Below, one piece after another: positions 27,901 to 35,400 of a stretch of 50,000 nt of DNA. Made by a program: the position numbers and the translations under genes. Under the pieces are notes generated by a model that had not been told where the DNA came from, made no database searches, and saw nothing but the letters and a program-made list of their open reading frames with translations. The stretch lies in the NCBI GenBank assembly GCA_963575745.1, contig CAUYUJ010006557.1, forward strand, positions 60,001 through 110,000, in the 5' to 3' direction. The first letter of the stretch is position 1. The number at the start of each line of letters is the position of its first letter. Source of the stretch: Prorocentrum cordatum. Lineage: Eukaryota; Sar; Dinophyceae; Prorocentrales; Prorocentraceae.

Positions 27901-28811
27901 CCAAAGGCCTCACGCAGGTGCACTGGCAGCAAGAACTGGTAGAAGCAGCACGTGACGTCGCCCTGCGCGACGAAGAGGCGCCCCCCCGCCTGCAGCTCGA
28001 TGTTGCCGAGGGCCTGCGCCGCAGCCAGGGGGACGTAGTCGGGCTCCGCGAACTCGGTGTTGGAGGCCCTTGCGTCGAAGATCAGCCTGAGGGTCCCATC
28101 CTTCTTGTAGACGAAGAAGGGCGCCACCTGTGAGAACGAAGTGCCCACCTCGAGCATGTCACGCTCGAGGAGGTCAGCCAAAAACTTCCCATAAGTGCGA
28201 GGATTGCTTGCCAGCCTTCGGTCAAAAGCCAATTTCGCCAACGAAGAAGAAGATGTGGAGCCTCTCATCAGCAAAGTGCCAGACTCACCCATCAGCAGAG
28301 AACGTGGACCCTCTGGTAGTGCAGCAGCTAGCTCCACCGCGCCAGAGGCCACGCGCGGAAGAGAGACCTTCCCGCGCTGGTAGGAGGCGTACTTCCCGCT
28401 GGCCATGTCATCGAAGCCATAGCCAGGATCGGAGCCGATCACGGCGCGAGTGGCCGAGTCGGCGGTCAGGTCCGACGGGCAGCTGGGCACGGTGGCATAG
28501 GAGCTGCGAAGCCGCTCCAGCGCGTCAGTCTGAGGCCCAGAGGCTGCTCCAGGCCGTCGAACAGCACCGCGCCCTCCCATCTCATTGAGGGTCTGCAGAC
28601 CAGCCGAGAACCATTCCAAGCCCAGCGCATCTCCTTGACGCAGCACAGGCGAGGTGGGCGCTGGCAGCGGCAGCAGGTCCCTGGGATCTGCCGCAAGACC
28701 TGGCGGCATAGCGGCGGCGCAAGCGCTCAGCCGCCTCCCCTGGTGGTGTAGAAGCGGCGCCCAGCCGGGGGGACTCCGGGGCCGCTGCAGGGTAGCACGG
28801 GCGGGGAAGGC
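24159..28811 (-). CDS. Pol: reverse transcriptase-RNase H (frame open to methyltransferase), element 2
   Basis: The frame is open from 29687 to 24159, but the part before 28811 overlaps gag and is not conserved, so I start after the gag stop. Pol is +1 relative to gag, and no ATG is obvious at the junction. RT motif A Asp (GDVTCCFYQF) is the codon 27959-27957. Motif C reads IYIDNF with Asp at 27653-27651 followed by Asn, as in element 1. VPMGWSWAV lies between them. RNase H retains Asp (SVDAS), Glu (LEAEA), Asp (LSDSM) and Asp (NSADEPSRR). A conserved block LNEMGG near the N-terminus aligns with LNELGG of element 1. The frame through the YR region has no recognisable domain. Confidence 0.85.
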   Translation of the reverse strand, partial: AFPARATLQRPRSPPGWAPLLHHQGRRLSACAAAMPPGLAADPRDLLPLPAPTSPVLRQGDALGLEWFSAGLQTLNEMGGRGAVRRPGAASGPQTDALERLRSSYATVPSCPSDLTADSATRAVIGSDPGYGFDDMASGKYASYQRGKVSLPRVASGAVELAAALPEGPRSLLMGESGTLLMRGSTSSSSLAKLAFDRRLASNPRTYGKFLADLLERDMLEVGTSFSQVAPFFVYKKDGTLRLIFDARASNTEFAEPDYVPLAAAQALGNIELQAGGRLFVAQGDVTCCFYQFLLPVHLREAFGLPPVPWAALPLAARRLVGAPPPDGLVRLRLRVVPMGWSWAVYFIQHAMMEILRPCAPADRWLAQYVPREPVCPGSGASLIYIDNFAALGTSPTEANARLEQMLGAVAAAGVDAAPEPAGAPLLGFELDPTGTQWRPTARKFWKVALALRTLGWGRQRRTGRQIARAVGHASAIMLLRPEMLSIFSAVYVFADRYFGQPARVWASVRRELRAAWALLPLAVADMSLPWSPAVASVDASLHGFGVTEKAWPPAEVGRVGRASERGRYRGALRTSRRPRCLVEGEEAEPSLSDIVDASPEQLRALGLRSAFEEVPSALARGDDWGVVAARRWRRKDKILALEAEAALWQVRRLARSRLSAQKRHLVLSDSMAWVLTSCKGRSSSWYLLRRCREFCAMCLALGARVSFRWIPSEWNSADEPSRRYDPSSSHHARHFHTALAPSADCPADVERSHQPPPRLEDDCGDSPFTQPIALAEARLHGPAGAAGLREQLAAGRSKRRAFAGPFAAGLPGPEPAALQGAGTGGEPESEPGPACPESGAAPSGGAGDGARRGAREAAARGHCSASPPRLPCQPAPSAACAGLGPAALPRAGCCWPPGLGPPPCAGPPGPLSRGVWLGAPAAPRDGAAAPGLIAALGRPQCGGGGGAGVPHHLPGCRGRDDGNAEQLPERPAQAAGVAARAQCPSAPPCKRVGPVAGAVRGVPARPRAARRGCLQHAGRSALGAARAAAPAAPGLAAGDCCGHWVAPAREAGVAPTSPSVAGCADGPATLLRRQGGLRSVPAVDVRDVHAAERGAQPRRPTAGAARAEREGGLPVLDHPDPRERARRAWQDRRVRHQRRPGPAAPPPAGVGASPSEGQQGGAGAALFVPLHRLPPGLEQLPPRLGPGAAEGDAVLPASRGGLGGRVLPLAGPPRRAEEGRLALVPERAALREACQAGLDDAPHPCAAPRGGAAPRARAGPALAASLRAARADATMLKHSVFVDLFAGTAPVSKYLRRKGYACIAFDKLLGPQFDLCRREVVLTIAGWLRAGLVWALWFATPCITTTRARADRSGRMPPPLRSSEHYRGLPDLSASHRAQVREANSLIDSGGRLQQLAWDLGICCGEENPQTSILWCFPSRRRALARGSVVDVDFCAAGGPMRKRTKLVLQHCGTVEAPHLRCHGRGGLCSFTGRKHVHIRGKMGGKWLSKVAEPYPPEIFKFIGDVLIHVVHRRAVATLSSLLHRNGVITGFQSLFLRWRHPACAQGPA
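24980..26725 (-). CDS. Tyrosine recombinase, element 2
   Basis: This 581-residue frame has its recombinase domain in the C-terminal ~330 residues. Catalytic residues visible are Arg396 (YMRPSEAL), Lys436 (GKTGEFD), Arg503 (SLRHGGAS), Trp527 (GGWRSF) and the nucleophile Tyr536 (RRYEKH). The His usually three residues before the box II Arg is Cys here and Tyr in element 1, a lineage feature and not a fresh mutation. The first ~200 residues are Arg/Pro/Ala-rich and overlap the end of RNase H, so the true start may be a later Met or require frameshifting. The ORF appears intact and is the better candidate for an active integrase of the two. Confidence 0.87.
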   Translation of the reverse strand: MPCAWPLEHVFPFGGFPQSGTRRTSPAGDTTHLRLIMLVTFTPHLPPQRIAQRTLNAATSRRLGSRMIVATRPSPSRSRSPRRGFTGQRALLGFASSSRRGAPSGGPLRGPSPRGSLGPSPLLCRVLAPAANLSPSRAPPAPSRVLRPLVAPETGRGVALGRPRPEGIALPRRHACPASPPPLQPAPASGRLPCRALAAAGPLGLARHPAPGRLVPYRGESGSARRLRRETARRRPGSSLHSAARSAEEAEELGFHITSLAAAAVTTATQSNYLNALRKLLAWLHVPSAPQRLPASEWDLLLEQYVEFLHDRGLPEGDASSTLAAVRWALPELPRPLRRGLPLATAAVTGWRRLEKPVSRPPVPRSLAVLMALRLCSGGKADYALFLLLTFETYMRPSEALSLVGLQLVPPVPNERGACQFWTILIRASELDVLGKTGEFDTSVALDLPRHRLLESALRLLKANRGERERLFLFHYTDFLLAWNSCLLGLGLAQLKVTPCSLRHGGASEDVSSRSRALLDVQKRGGWRSFQSVRRYEKHARLASMMHRIPAQLREEAQRRERELARLLLPACGRRVQMLPC

Positions 28812-28812
28812 G

Positions 28813-30163
28813 TCAGCCCTGCCCCCCCGAGCCAGCGCCCGGGGTGCCAGTCTGCCAGTCCTTGCCCTTCTTGTTGTCCTTGAGCTTCTTCTTGTGGTCG
28901 GCGCCGAGCGGCTGGCCAGCTCCGCCGCCGCCGCCGCCGCCGCCCGTGGCCGCCGCCGCCAGAGCCCGTTCCTCACGGCCCTTGCGGCGCTCCTTGAGCA
29001 CGGCGGCCTGCTCCTCCATGCGCTTCGCCACCCAGCGCTCCAGCTCGGGCGAGATGAGGGCGTAGCCCTTGGCGCGGTCGCCGCCGAGGAACAAGTGCCT
29101 CTCAGCCGCGAGGCCCGCCGCCACCGATCCCTCCGTGGAGGCGCGGATGCGCTCCTGGTACCGCTCCTCCCAGAGCTGGTAGCGGCGGGCCATGCTCTCG
29201 AAGCAGGCCAAGTTGCAGATGTTGAGCTGGTCATACTGCAGCCCATGCTGGATGCACTCCGAGAGGAAGAGGTCGCTCGTCGATCCCCGGGGGCCATGCC
29301 GCGACGTGCACCGTGCGCGCCCTCCAGCCGCGTCGTCCAGGTCTCCTGACCAGCTCGCATGGAGAGACGGGGGCCATGCCGCTGGTAGGCCTCATGAGTA
29401 TGCCACCCTCTCGTCGTGATCCTCGCGCAGCAGGTGACGAGCTGACTCGAAGCTGCGCGCGCGCTCGCCGCGCACGTTGTTCGACAGCCAGTGTGCGGAG
29501 GTCCTCCGCCGCGGCTGCCTCGCCCTCGCCAGCTGGCAACGGCGTCGGCGGGTCGCGGCAGAGGCGGTACCAGACTCCCTCCCGGCACAGCAGGGCCTGG
29601 CCCGCGACGCCGAATGCGAGGTCCGAAGGGCGGATGGTGATGCTCTCCCCGCGTCGGCGGGGACCCTGGTTCCCGCCGACAAACCACTCGGAGCCCACGA
29701 GGCAGGCGTGCGCCACCAGCGCGCCGGGGTCGTAGAAGCCTGGGTCGACGTCGGCGGCTGGCACCAGCGCGCCACGCGCGGGGGCAGACATCGCGCCAGC
29801 GTCAGCAAGGGGCGCGGGCACCCGCCCTCCTCCCTCGGCCGCCGGAGGCGCGCCAGCCCAGCCAGCCAGGTAGGCCTCGGCTCTCCGCCGGAAGGCGCTG
29901 CCGTGAGCGATGTCCCCCGGGCGGAAGGCGTAGCGGAAGATCTTCGGCCCGTAGAGCCGGCTCGGGATGCCGCCAGCCACACCACTAGGCAGAGCAGCCT
30001 CGTAGTCCTCCAGCAGCTCCTCATAGACGTCGCCGTCGGGCGTGAGCACCACGTGGCCCCCGACGGTGCGCCGCAGCACCAGGCGCTCGTGCCAGACCCC
30101 CTCCGACGCGTCGAACAGGGCCCAGAAGCGCCTTCCGGCGGCCACCGCGAGGTCATCTGCCAT
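28813..30163 (-). pseudogene. Gag-like ORF1, frameshifted and interrupted, element 2
   Basis: The N-terminal part (30163 downward) contains the barrel-like block WHERLVL…HVVLTPDGDVYEE and DLRTLAV, matching element 1 gag. Near 29480 the homology moves to a different frame (RARSFESAR aligns with RSRSFHDAV), and that frame meets a TGA at 29394-29392. Homology resumes in the same frame with YDQLN and RRYQLWEERY and ends in a basic tail and stop at 28815-28813. So this copy carries at least one frameshift and one in-frame stop. A run of seven G (complement of 28822-28828) lies seven bases before the stop and could be a slippage site into pol. Confidence 0.8.
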
Positions 30164-30474
30164 CAGGCGGACGGTGGCGCCCCACCCTCAAGCCGGCCGC
30201 GAGCTCCAGCCGGCAGCGTCAGCTGCTTGATCCCTTCCAGCCCTGCGGCCACCACGAGCGGCGACGCCGGCCTCGGTGGCGCCCACCAGCGGGCCGCGAA
30301 CCAGCCCGTCACAAGCTGCCCCGCCGCGACGGCGAGCAGCTGGGCGGTGGACCAGCCAGGAGACCCGCAGTCGCACTGGCAACCGCAGATGGGCGCCGGC
30401 GGCGCGGAGCGGGCCAGCAGGCAGAATGAGCCTATGGAGAAGGCACAGGCAACTGCGGACGGGTCGACCGGCAT
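30163..30474 (-). CDS. ORF0: small Cys-rich single-span membrane protein, element 2
   Basis: This 103-residue frame occupies the same place as ORF0 of element 1. Cysteines at 10, 18, 30, 32, 34 and 36 (CGCQCDCG) precede a hydrophobic stretch (about 42-64, with AQLLAVAAGQLVTGWFAARW). Its TGA (30165-30163) overlaps the gag ATG (30163-30161) as TGATG, which favours coupled translation of gag. Sequence identity to the other ORF0 is low; the shared features are position, Cys clusters and a single membrane span. Confidence 0.6.
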   Translation of the reverse strand: MPVDPSAVACAFSIGSFCLLARSAPPAPICGCQCDCGSPGWSTAQLLAVAAGQLVTGWFAARWWAPPRPASPLVVAAGLEGIKQLTLPAGARGRLEGGAPPSA

Positions 30475-30481
30475 CCTTGTC

Positions 30482-30547
30482 CGGACAGAAAAAGGCTTGA
30501 GAGACAGTGTCCATGGCGATCGTCAACATTACCATTGACATTAGCAT
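30482..30547 (-). repeat. Split direct repeat A1 of element 2
   Basis: 5' terminal 66-bp block, 65 of 66 identical to 24038-24103. It ends eight bases upstream of the ORF0 start codon in element orientation, so the leader is very short or transcription starts within the repeat. Confidence 0.95.
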
Positions 30548-30702
30548 TCCGAGCCAGGGAACGCCCTCTGACAGCCAAAGAGGCCCCCGAGAAGCCCCCA
30601 AGGGCCCCAAGATGCCCAAGGAGACTCCCAAGTTGCATCCAAAAGGCTCCCAGGAAGCCCCCAGGAGGCCCCAAAAGTGCACACAGAGGCTCCCAAGCTG
30701 CC

Positions 30703-30772
30703 CCCTCCTCCTCCGCCTCCTCCGCCTCCTCCGCCTCCTCCTCCTCCTCCTCCTCCTCCTCCTCCAGATCTT
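30703..30772 (+). repeat. (TCC)n pyrimidine tract
   Basis: Uninterrupted CTCCTCCGCC/TCC repeats about 20 bp before hairpin module 10. Confidence 0.9.
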
Positions 30773-30790
30773 CCCCCCATCCTCCCCAAA

Positions 30791-30941
30791 TGTTCCCCGA
30801 AGGGTTTCCACAACGGCTGGTGGAACACATGGTCCGATAGCTTGGCAGAGCTCTTGCCACAACGCTCGGCCACATGGGCGATTCTAAAAGGCAGGGGGCG
30901 TCGGTGATTCGCCGTAGGCGTCTTCGATCCGCCGCCCCGTG
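30791..30941 (+). repeat. Unit-terminal twin-hairpin module 10, diverged
   Basis: Hairpin A is remodelled: TTCCAC and GTGGAA pair around AACGGCTG, replacing the CCCCGAA stem. Hairpin B (30892-30941) has two stem mismatches (GCGTCGG on the left, CCCCGTG on the right). Confidence 0.8.
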
Positions 30942-31726
30942 TTGGCTTGCCACAAGGGTGCTCGGCGTGCTGGATGCTCTGAAAAGTTTGATTTCGTACT
31001 GTAGCAACTCCCCCTGGGGCTTCGGCACAGCGCGGCGGCCACCTGGAAAGAGTGGTCGCCAGGGGTTGTATGGCTCCAAGATGGCCCACGATGGCCTCCA
31101 AGACGGCCAAGATGCCCCCCAAGTTCGCCTAAGATGGCCTCCTACACGGCCCGAGAGGATCACAGATGCCTCCAAGGTCGCCCAAGAAGCCTCACAGACG
31201 GCCTAAGACGGCCCAAGTCCCCGAAGGGGCTTTAAAGACGGCTCAAAAGGCCTCCAAGAGGTCCTCCAAGAGGGCCCGAAGAGGCCCAAATCATTGTTCC
31301 GTAGGTTTTTGATGGAGTTTGGCATTTGCTTCTTTTCGGCCTTCCGAAGGCCTTCCGACGGCCCACGAATTTACCAAGATCGCCCCCAGAGCGCCCGAGA
31401 GGCCTCCAAGATGGCCCCATGATAACGGCTCAAGTGGCCCCCAAGACGGCCCAAGACGGTCCGAAAGGCCTCCAAGACGCTCAATATAACCTCCAAGACG
31501 GCCCTGAATCGCCCCAAGAAAGCTCCAAGTCGGTTCAGAGAGCCATCCAAGACGGCTTCCGACAGCGTCAGACGTGCCAGGAACCCCCTAAGACGGGCCA
31601 AGACGCCCCCAAGAAGCCCCAGAAAGCCGCCAAGAGGCCCGAGGAAGCTTCCAAGAGGCCTCCGAGAGGTCCACAAGAAGCTCCCAGAACGCCCCAAGAG
31701 TCCTCGTCTTCCTTCTCATCCTCAGC

Positions 31727-31830
31727 CCTCCTCCGCCTCTTCCTCCTCCTCCTCCTCCTCCTCCTCCTCCTCCTCCTCCTCCTCCTCCTCTTATTCGGCC
31801 TCCTCCTCCTCCGCCTCCTCCTCCTGTCTG
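31727..31830 (+). repeat. (TCC)n pyrimidine tract
   Basis: About 100 bp of CCT/CTC repeats with one TTATTCGG interruption, shortly before hairpin module 11. Confidence 0.9.
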
Positions 31831-31870
31831 TTTGTCCGCCCTATCCTCCGCTTCTTCTTTCTCCCACGCG

Positions 31871-32021
31871 TGTCCCCTGAAGGGTTTCCACAACGGCTGG
31901 AAGAACAAATGGTCCGATAGCTTGGCAGAGCTCTCGGCACAACGCTCGGCCACATGGGCGACTCCAAAAGGCAGGGGGCGGCGGTGATTCGCCGTAGGCG
32001 TCTTCGATCCGCCGCCCCGTG
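31871..32021 (+). repeat. Unit-terminal twin-hairpin module 11, diverged
   Basis: Hairpin A is largely lost (GTCCCCTGAAGGG against AAGAACAAATGG). Hairpin B (31972-32021) has one mismatch in the 13-bp stem. Confidence 0.8.
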
Positions 32022-32222
32022 TTGGCTTGCCACAAGGGTGCTCGGCGTGCTGTACGTTCTGAACAGAGTCTGGGGACCTTTGGGAACTCCGCCTGTGGCT
32101 CGGCACAGCGCGCCAGCCACCTGGAAAGAGTGGCCGCCAGGGTTTATGTGGCTCCAAGATGGCCCACGATGGCCTCCAAGACAGCCAATGTGGCCCCCAC
32201 GTTCGCCCAAGTTTGTCCGAAA

Positions 32223-32260
32223 GGCAGTGGGCGGCGGTGATTCGCCGCAAGCATCTTCGG
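32223..32260 (+). repeat. Truncated hairpin B, array end
   Basis: Only the left arm and loop of hairpin B remain (GGCAGTGGGCGGCGGTGATT…CATCTTCGG). The right arm is absent, and unrelated sequence follows. This marks the edge of the large array. Confidence 0.75.
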
Positions 32261-32262
32261 TA

Positions 32263-32770
32263 TGTGTACTTAAATGTGCAGAGGAAGATACATAGGGAGA
32301 CAGAGAGAGAGAAGGATAACTAAAGACATCGAGGGAGGCGCAGACGCATATTTAGACTAACGCCCTGGCAAACAAACATACTACGCAGGAGCAACACCAC
32401 CGCACAAGTCTGTCACTGTCGGGTGAAGAGGGCTTCGACCTCCCTTCTCGTGGCCCTGCCGTGTGACCCCGTGGCAACAGTTGATTATGGTCCCCGGGGC
32501 CCCATGTGGGCCCTGGGTCTATCAGTGTGAAGCTCGTATCTTCACGGCGCCGACTTGTCTGCTCGATGCCCAGTGGCAGTGTCCTCCAAGCGGCGCTCCA
32601 CGACAGTCTCCGCTGCTAGGGGCCCTTGTGGCCATGGGTCAAGAGCCGACCCCATTGCATCCCGTTGCTCGTGGCCTCTTGGTGGTGTCCCCGGCTTCCT
32701 CTTTTGCTCGCTGCCCGATGTTGTCGACTTGACTGCCCGTGGTCCAGTGGCCCCTGCGAGGCGCTCAGGG
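32263..32770. other. Anonymous non-coding stretch
   Basis: Non-repetitive sequence between the array edge and the first small inverted-repeat element. It has only short open frames with no recognisable domain, and I see no RNA gene. Confidence 0.5.
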
Positions 32771-32918
32771 TTAGGTCGGGCATGCCCCCCTACAGGCAGA
32801 TCGTGGACGAAAAATAGAAGTACTTACATAATTCCCCAAAATAGCAAAACAATCGTCCCCGAACTATTGTTTGACTGTTTTTGAAGATTCCCCCTGTAGA
32901 GGGACAGGCCCGACTTAA
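32771..32918 (+). mobile_element. Small inverted-repeat element, family T, copy 1
   Basis: 148 bp starting TTAGGTCGGGCATGCCC and ending with the near reverse complement GGGACAGGCCCGACTTAA. Flanks are GCTCAGGG on the left (32763-32770) and ACTCAGGG on the right (32919-32926), an 8-bp duplication with one mismatch. There is no coding capacity. The size, inverted ends and 8-bp target duplication fit a hAT-type MITE; the superfamily call is inference. Confidence 0.8.
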
Positions 32919-32926
32919 ACTCAGGG

Positions 32927-35230
32927 GCCTCCGTGACCGAAGAAGAGGCGCCCCGCGGCTGGTGCCTGGGCCCACCTGTGGGGCGGGGCATCCTGGGCGA
33001 TCCGGTTGCACGCGGCCCTCCGATGGCCACTACGTGGCCCTTGTGCCAAGACACTCTTGGAGTCCGCGGGCGCCACGTGGTCGTGGCAAGCGGTGGGGTG
33101 CACCGGGAGCGAATCGAGGCACAAAGACGAGAAGAACGGAGCGCGAGAGCTTCAGGAAACAAGGAGAGGCGATGCCACCACCAGCCAGCGCGAGGCACCA
33201 GGGAGGGTCATCCTGGTGGTGTGCCCCCCCCCCTCGCTGAAGACGTCCACCCTCCCCAGCTCGGGGAGGGCGTCGTGGACCTCTCGCTGGAGGTGTTCCC
33301 CCCTGGTGGTGGTGATTGCGTCGCCTCCGCTTCCTCTGACGTGCAGGGTGGGTGTCGAGAAGAACTCGGCGCTCGTGACAACATGGATGTGGGCATATCG
33401 AAATGATTGGATCAACTTGACATTCCGGTCGGTGCTGCTGACCTAGGTCTTGATACGACAATGCGTGAACATATTCCTTGGTTGCTGTGCTGCCAAAGAC
33501 ACGTGTCTTCTGTTTCCTGTCCTGTTTCCTGTCTCGTTTCTACCGACTCGTAGCGGGGGCCCACTGCGTCGGCGTCCCCATGACGTCCACTCTGCGGCCG
33601 AAAGAAGCCCGAAGACGTCCCCGCGATACCCAAAGGCCGCCACGACAATCTCAGGGACAGCCAAGATGCCAATGGAAATCCCCACCGCCTCCCTCAGAGG
33701 AGGCCCAACACGCTCAACCATGACAAACAATCCACCTGCCAAATGCTTGCTCTCTTTGTCAGCAACGCCTGGAGAAGGGGTGGAGGGTGGGGCACGCAAC
33801 CCGCGCGATTTCCGAAAGCCGCGGCTGGAATGAGGCGAATGTGATGTCATGTTCACCTCGATAACCTAACAATCATTCTGCCTCTTGGTCGTGTTGGCGC
33901 AATTTACCAATATCGACTGCGTCATGCTTCCATCCCTCGGGTAATTGGCGAAACGCTCGATTATCCGCAGCAATGGCTGGTGTGGGGCCCAGTTCCGGAT
34001 GCCAACTTCTCGGGGATCCTAGACCCCCAATGCATCGAACCCAGGATGTGCTCATTGTCTCCAGGCCGGATGCCTCTGGCGCGATAGCTGAAGCCAGCTC
34101 CATTCGATGTGGTGGCACGTTTCACGGATTACTCCAGGTCTGAAGCATTTGGCACGGGAGCTCAAACAAATTCCATGTTTGTCCTGGTACGTCTCACGAA
34201 TTCCCTGGCCCCCCAGCCCCACACATGCTCCGACATGTTTTCCAACCTGCGGTCCTAGAAATTCCGACCCCTTCCACGGGGTAGCTTGCGTCCCAAATCC
34301 CCGATGCCTGAAATTCCCCCTCCCTGACCCTGCGGTCCGTGTCTGCGTTCTGCAGCACTAACGACTTGCTGTCCAGCCCCATCGCGCCAGCAACGTCTTC
34401 CAGGAGCTTCCCGGGATTCCCGTCGTGTCCTGCCGTCCATCTCAGCATCCTTAGGGTGGCGTCCACTTCTGGCTGGCCGTGCGCTTCCGATGTGTTTCCA
34501 GTCTCCCTCCTCGATCGTGGCTCCTGTCTCCCCGCCCTCCCTCCTGCCTCACCTCTCTCGTCCCTGCTCGCTCCTGCCTCCGTCCTTCTCCCTTCCCCAT
34601 TTTGCATCCTCGCTCCTTGCTACTCCCACCGTGCCCTCATCCCTCCTCCTCCCCTCCTCGTTGCTCCCGGTCCGCCCTCCTCCTCAGGGGTTCTCACGAG
34701 ACTGGTGTGGGAGTTCCTAGGGCGAGATTGATGCCATGAGAAGATTGGCTCAATTCCACGTTTTCTACAGTATCTGGCAGCGCAGCCAGTGCGGAACATT
34801 ACGAAGTATGGGGAATCCTGAAACCTTGGAAATCTTGGCAAGTATGATTATTATGACCTCTTGTTCATCTGCTTCCTTCCCCCCTTAAGAATAGCTGTTC
34901 CCCCAGAATCAGCCTTACCCCCTCCTCAGGCAAGGATTTAAAAGGGTTTCGGGAGGCTTCCCCCCCTGGGCCCAACCATCTCAGATTCCTTCATCATTCG
35001 GCAAATTTCCAGAAGACCCACACCCCATTCCGGATCAACATCTTCTAACCCCCTCTCATCTGGTCTTTCCTGGGGGTGGAGTTTCTGAAGCCCCTTCAGA
35101 GGATTGTTTCCGGGGAGTGTAAAATGTACTTGGCCCCTGGATTAAGGCCCACTGCGCGCCAACATGCCACTTTCTCCTCGTCCTCCTCCTCGCCCTCATC
35201 CCTCATCCCTCCTCCCTCCTTCTTCTTCGG
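32927..35230. other. Anonymous non-coding stretch
   Basis: Open frames are short and occur on both strands without any recognisable domain. It includes a pyrimidine-rich part at about 34480-34690 and, around 34110-34330, loosely repeated phrases such as GTTTCACGGATT and GTCTCACGAATT. No gene is supported. Confidence 0.5.
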
Positions 35231-35400
35231 GGATCTACTGACCCGGATCACTGCAAACCTGGGTCAGTCAGGCCTTGCAGAATCCTGCAGGATCCTGCGC
35301 GCTAGCCCGGGTCAGTGCACCCCTCGCCCTGCAGGATCCTGCAAGATCCAGCGCTCTGGCGGACCCCCGTTTGCACGGAACCCACGCTCCTTGCACCCCG
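35231..35400 (+). repeat. Dispersed repeat D, copy 1
   Basis: About 170 bp similar to 40621-40800. Shared landmarks are CAGGCCTTGCA, CCTGCAGGATCCTGC, CCCGGGTCA, GTGCACCCC/TGCACCCCT, and GACCCCCGTTTGCA. The palindromic CTGCAGGATCCTGCA words recur inside it. No coding signal. Confidence 0.8.

Larger units (their letters stand above)
23884..30547 (-). mobile_element. DIRS-order retrotransposon with split direct repeats, element 2
   Basis: This 6.66-kb element has four terminal blocks in element orientation: A1 (30547-30482), coding region, B1 (24218-24103), A2 (24103-24038), B2 (23999-23884). The A copies agree at 65 of 66 positions and the B copies at 115 of 116. This A1-B1-A2-B2 order is the split direct repeat of PAT, Ngaro and VIPER elements. 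The gene order is the same as in element 1 (ORF0, gag, RT-RNase H, YR, methyltransferase) but the proteins are clearly diverged. Near identity of the repeats implies a fairly recent insertion. Gag is broken, while pol, YR and methyltransferase frames are open. It is antisense to the array, like element 1. Confidence 0.93.
30548..32262 (+). repeat. CCAAGA-word tandem array, segment IV
   Basis: The most diverged and last large part of the array, with one AT-rich joint near 31285-31350. Modules end at 30941 and 32021, giving a 1.08-kb unit. It fades out at a truncated hairpin B near 32260. The two modules here are more like each other than like modules 1-9 (both have CCGCCGCCCCGTG), so they form a subfamily. 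Confidence 0.85.

Noticed and set aside
34339-34740. Ser/Pro/Leu-rich frames in the pyrimidine-rich stretch
   Set aside because: Three overlapping forward frames are open because of low complexity; no conserved features.
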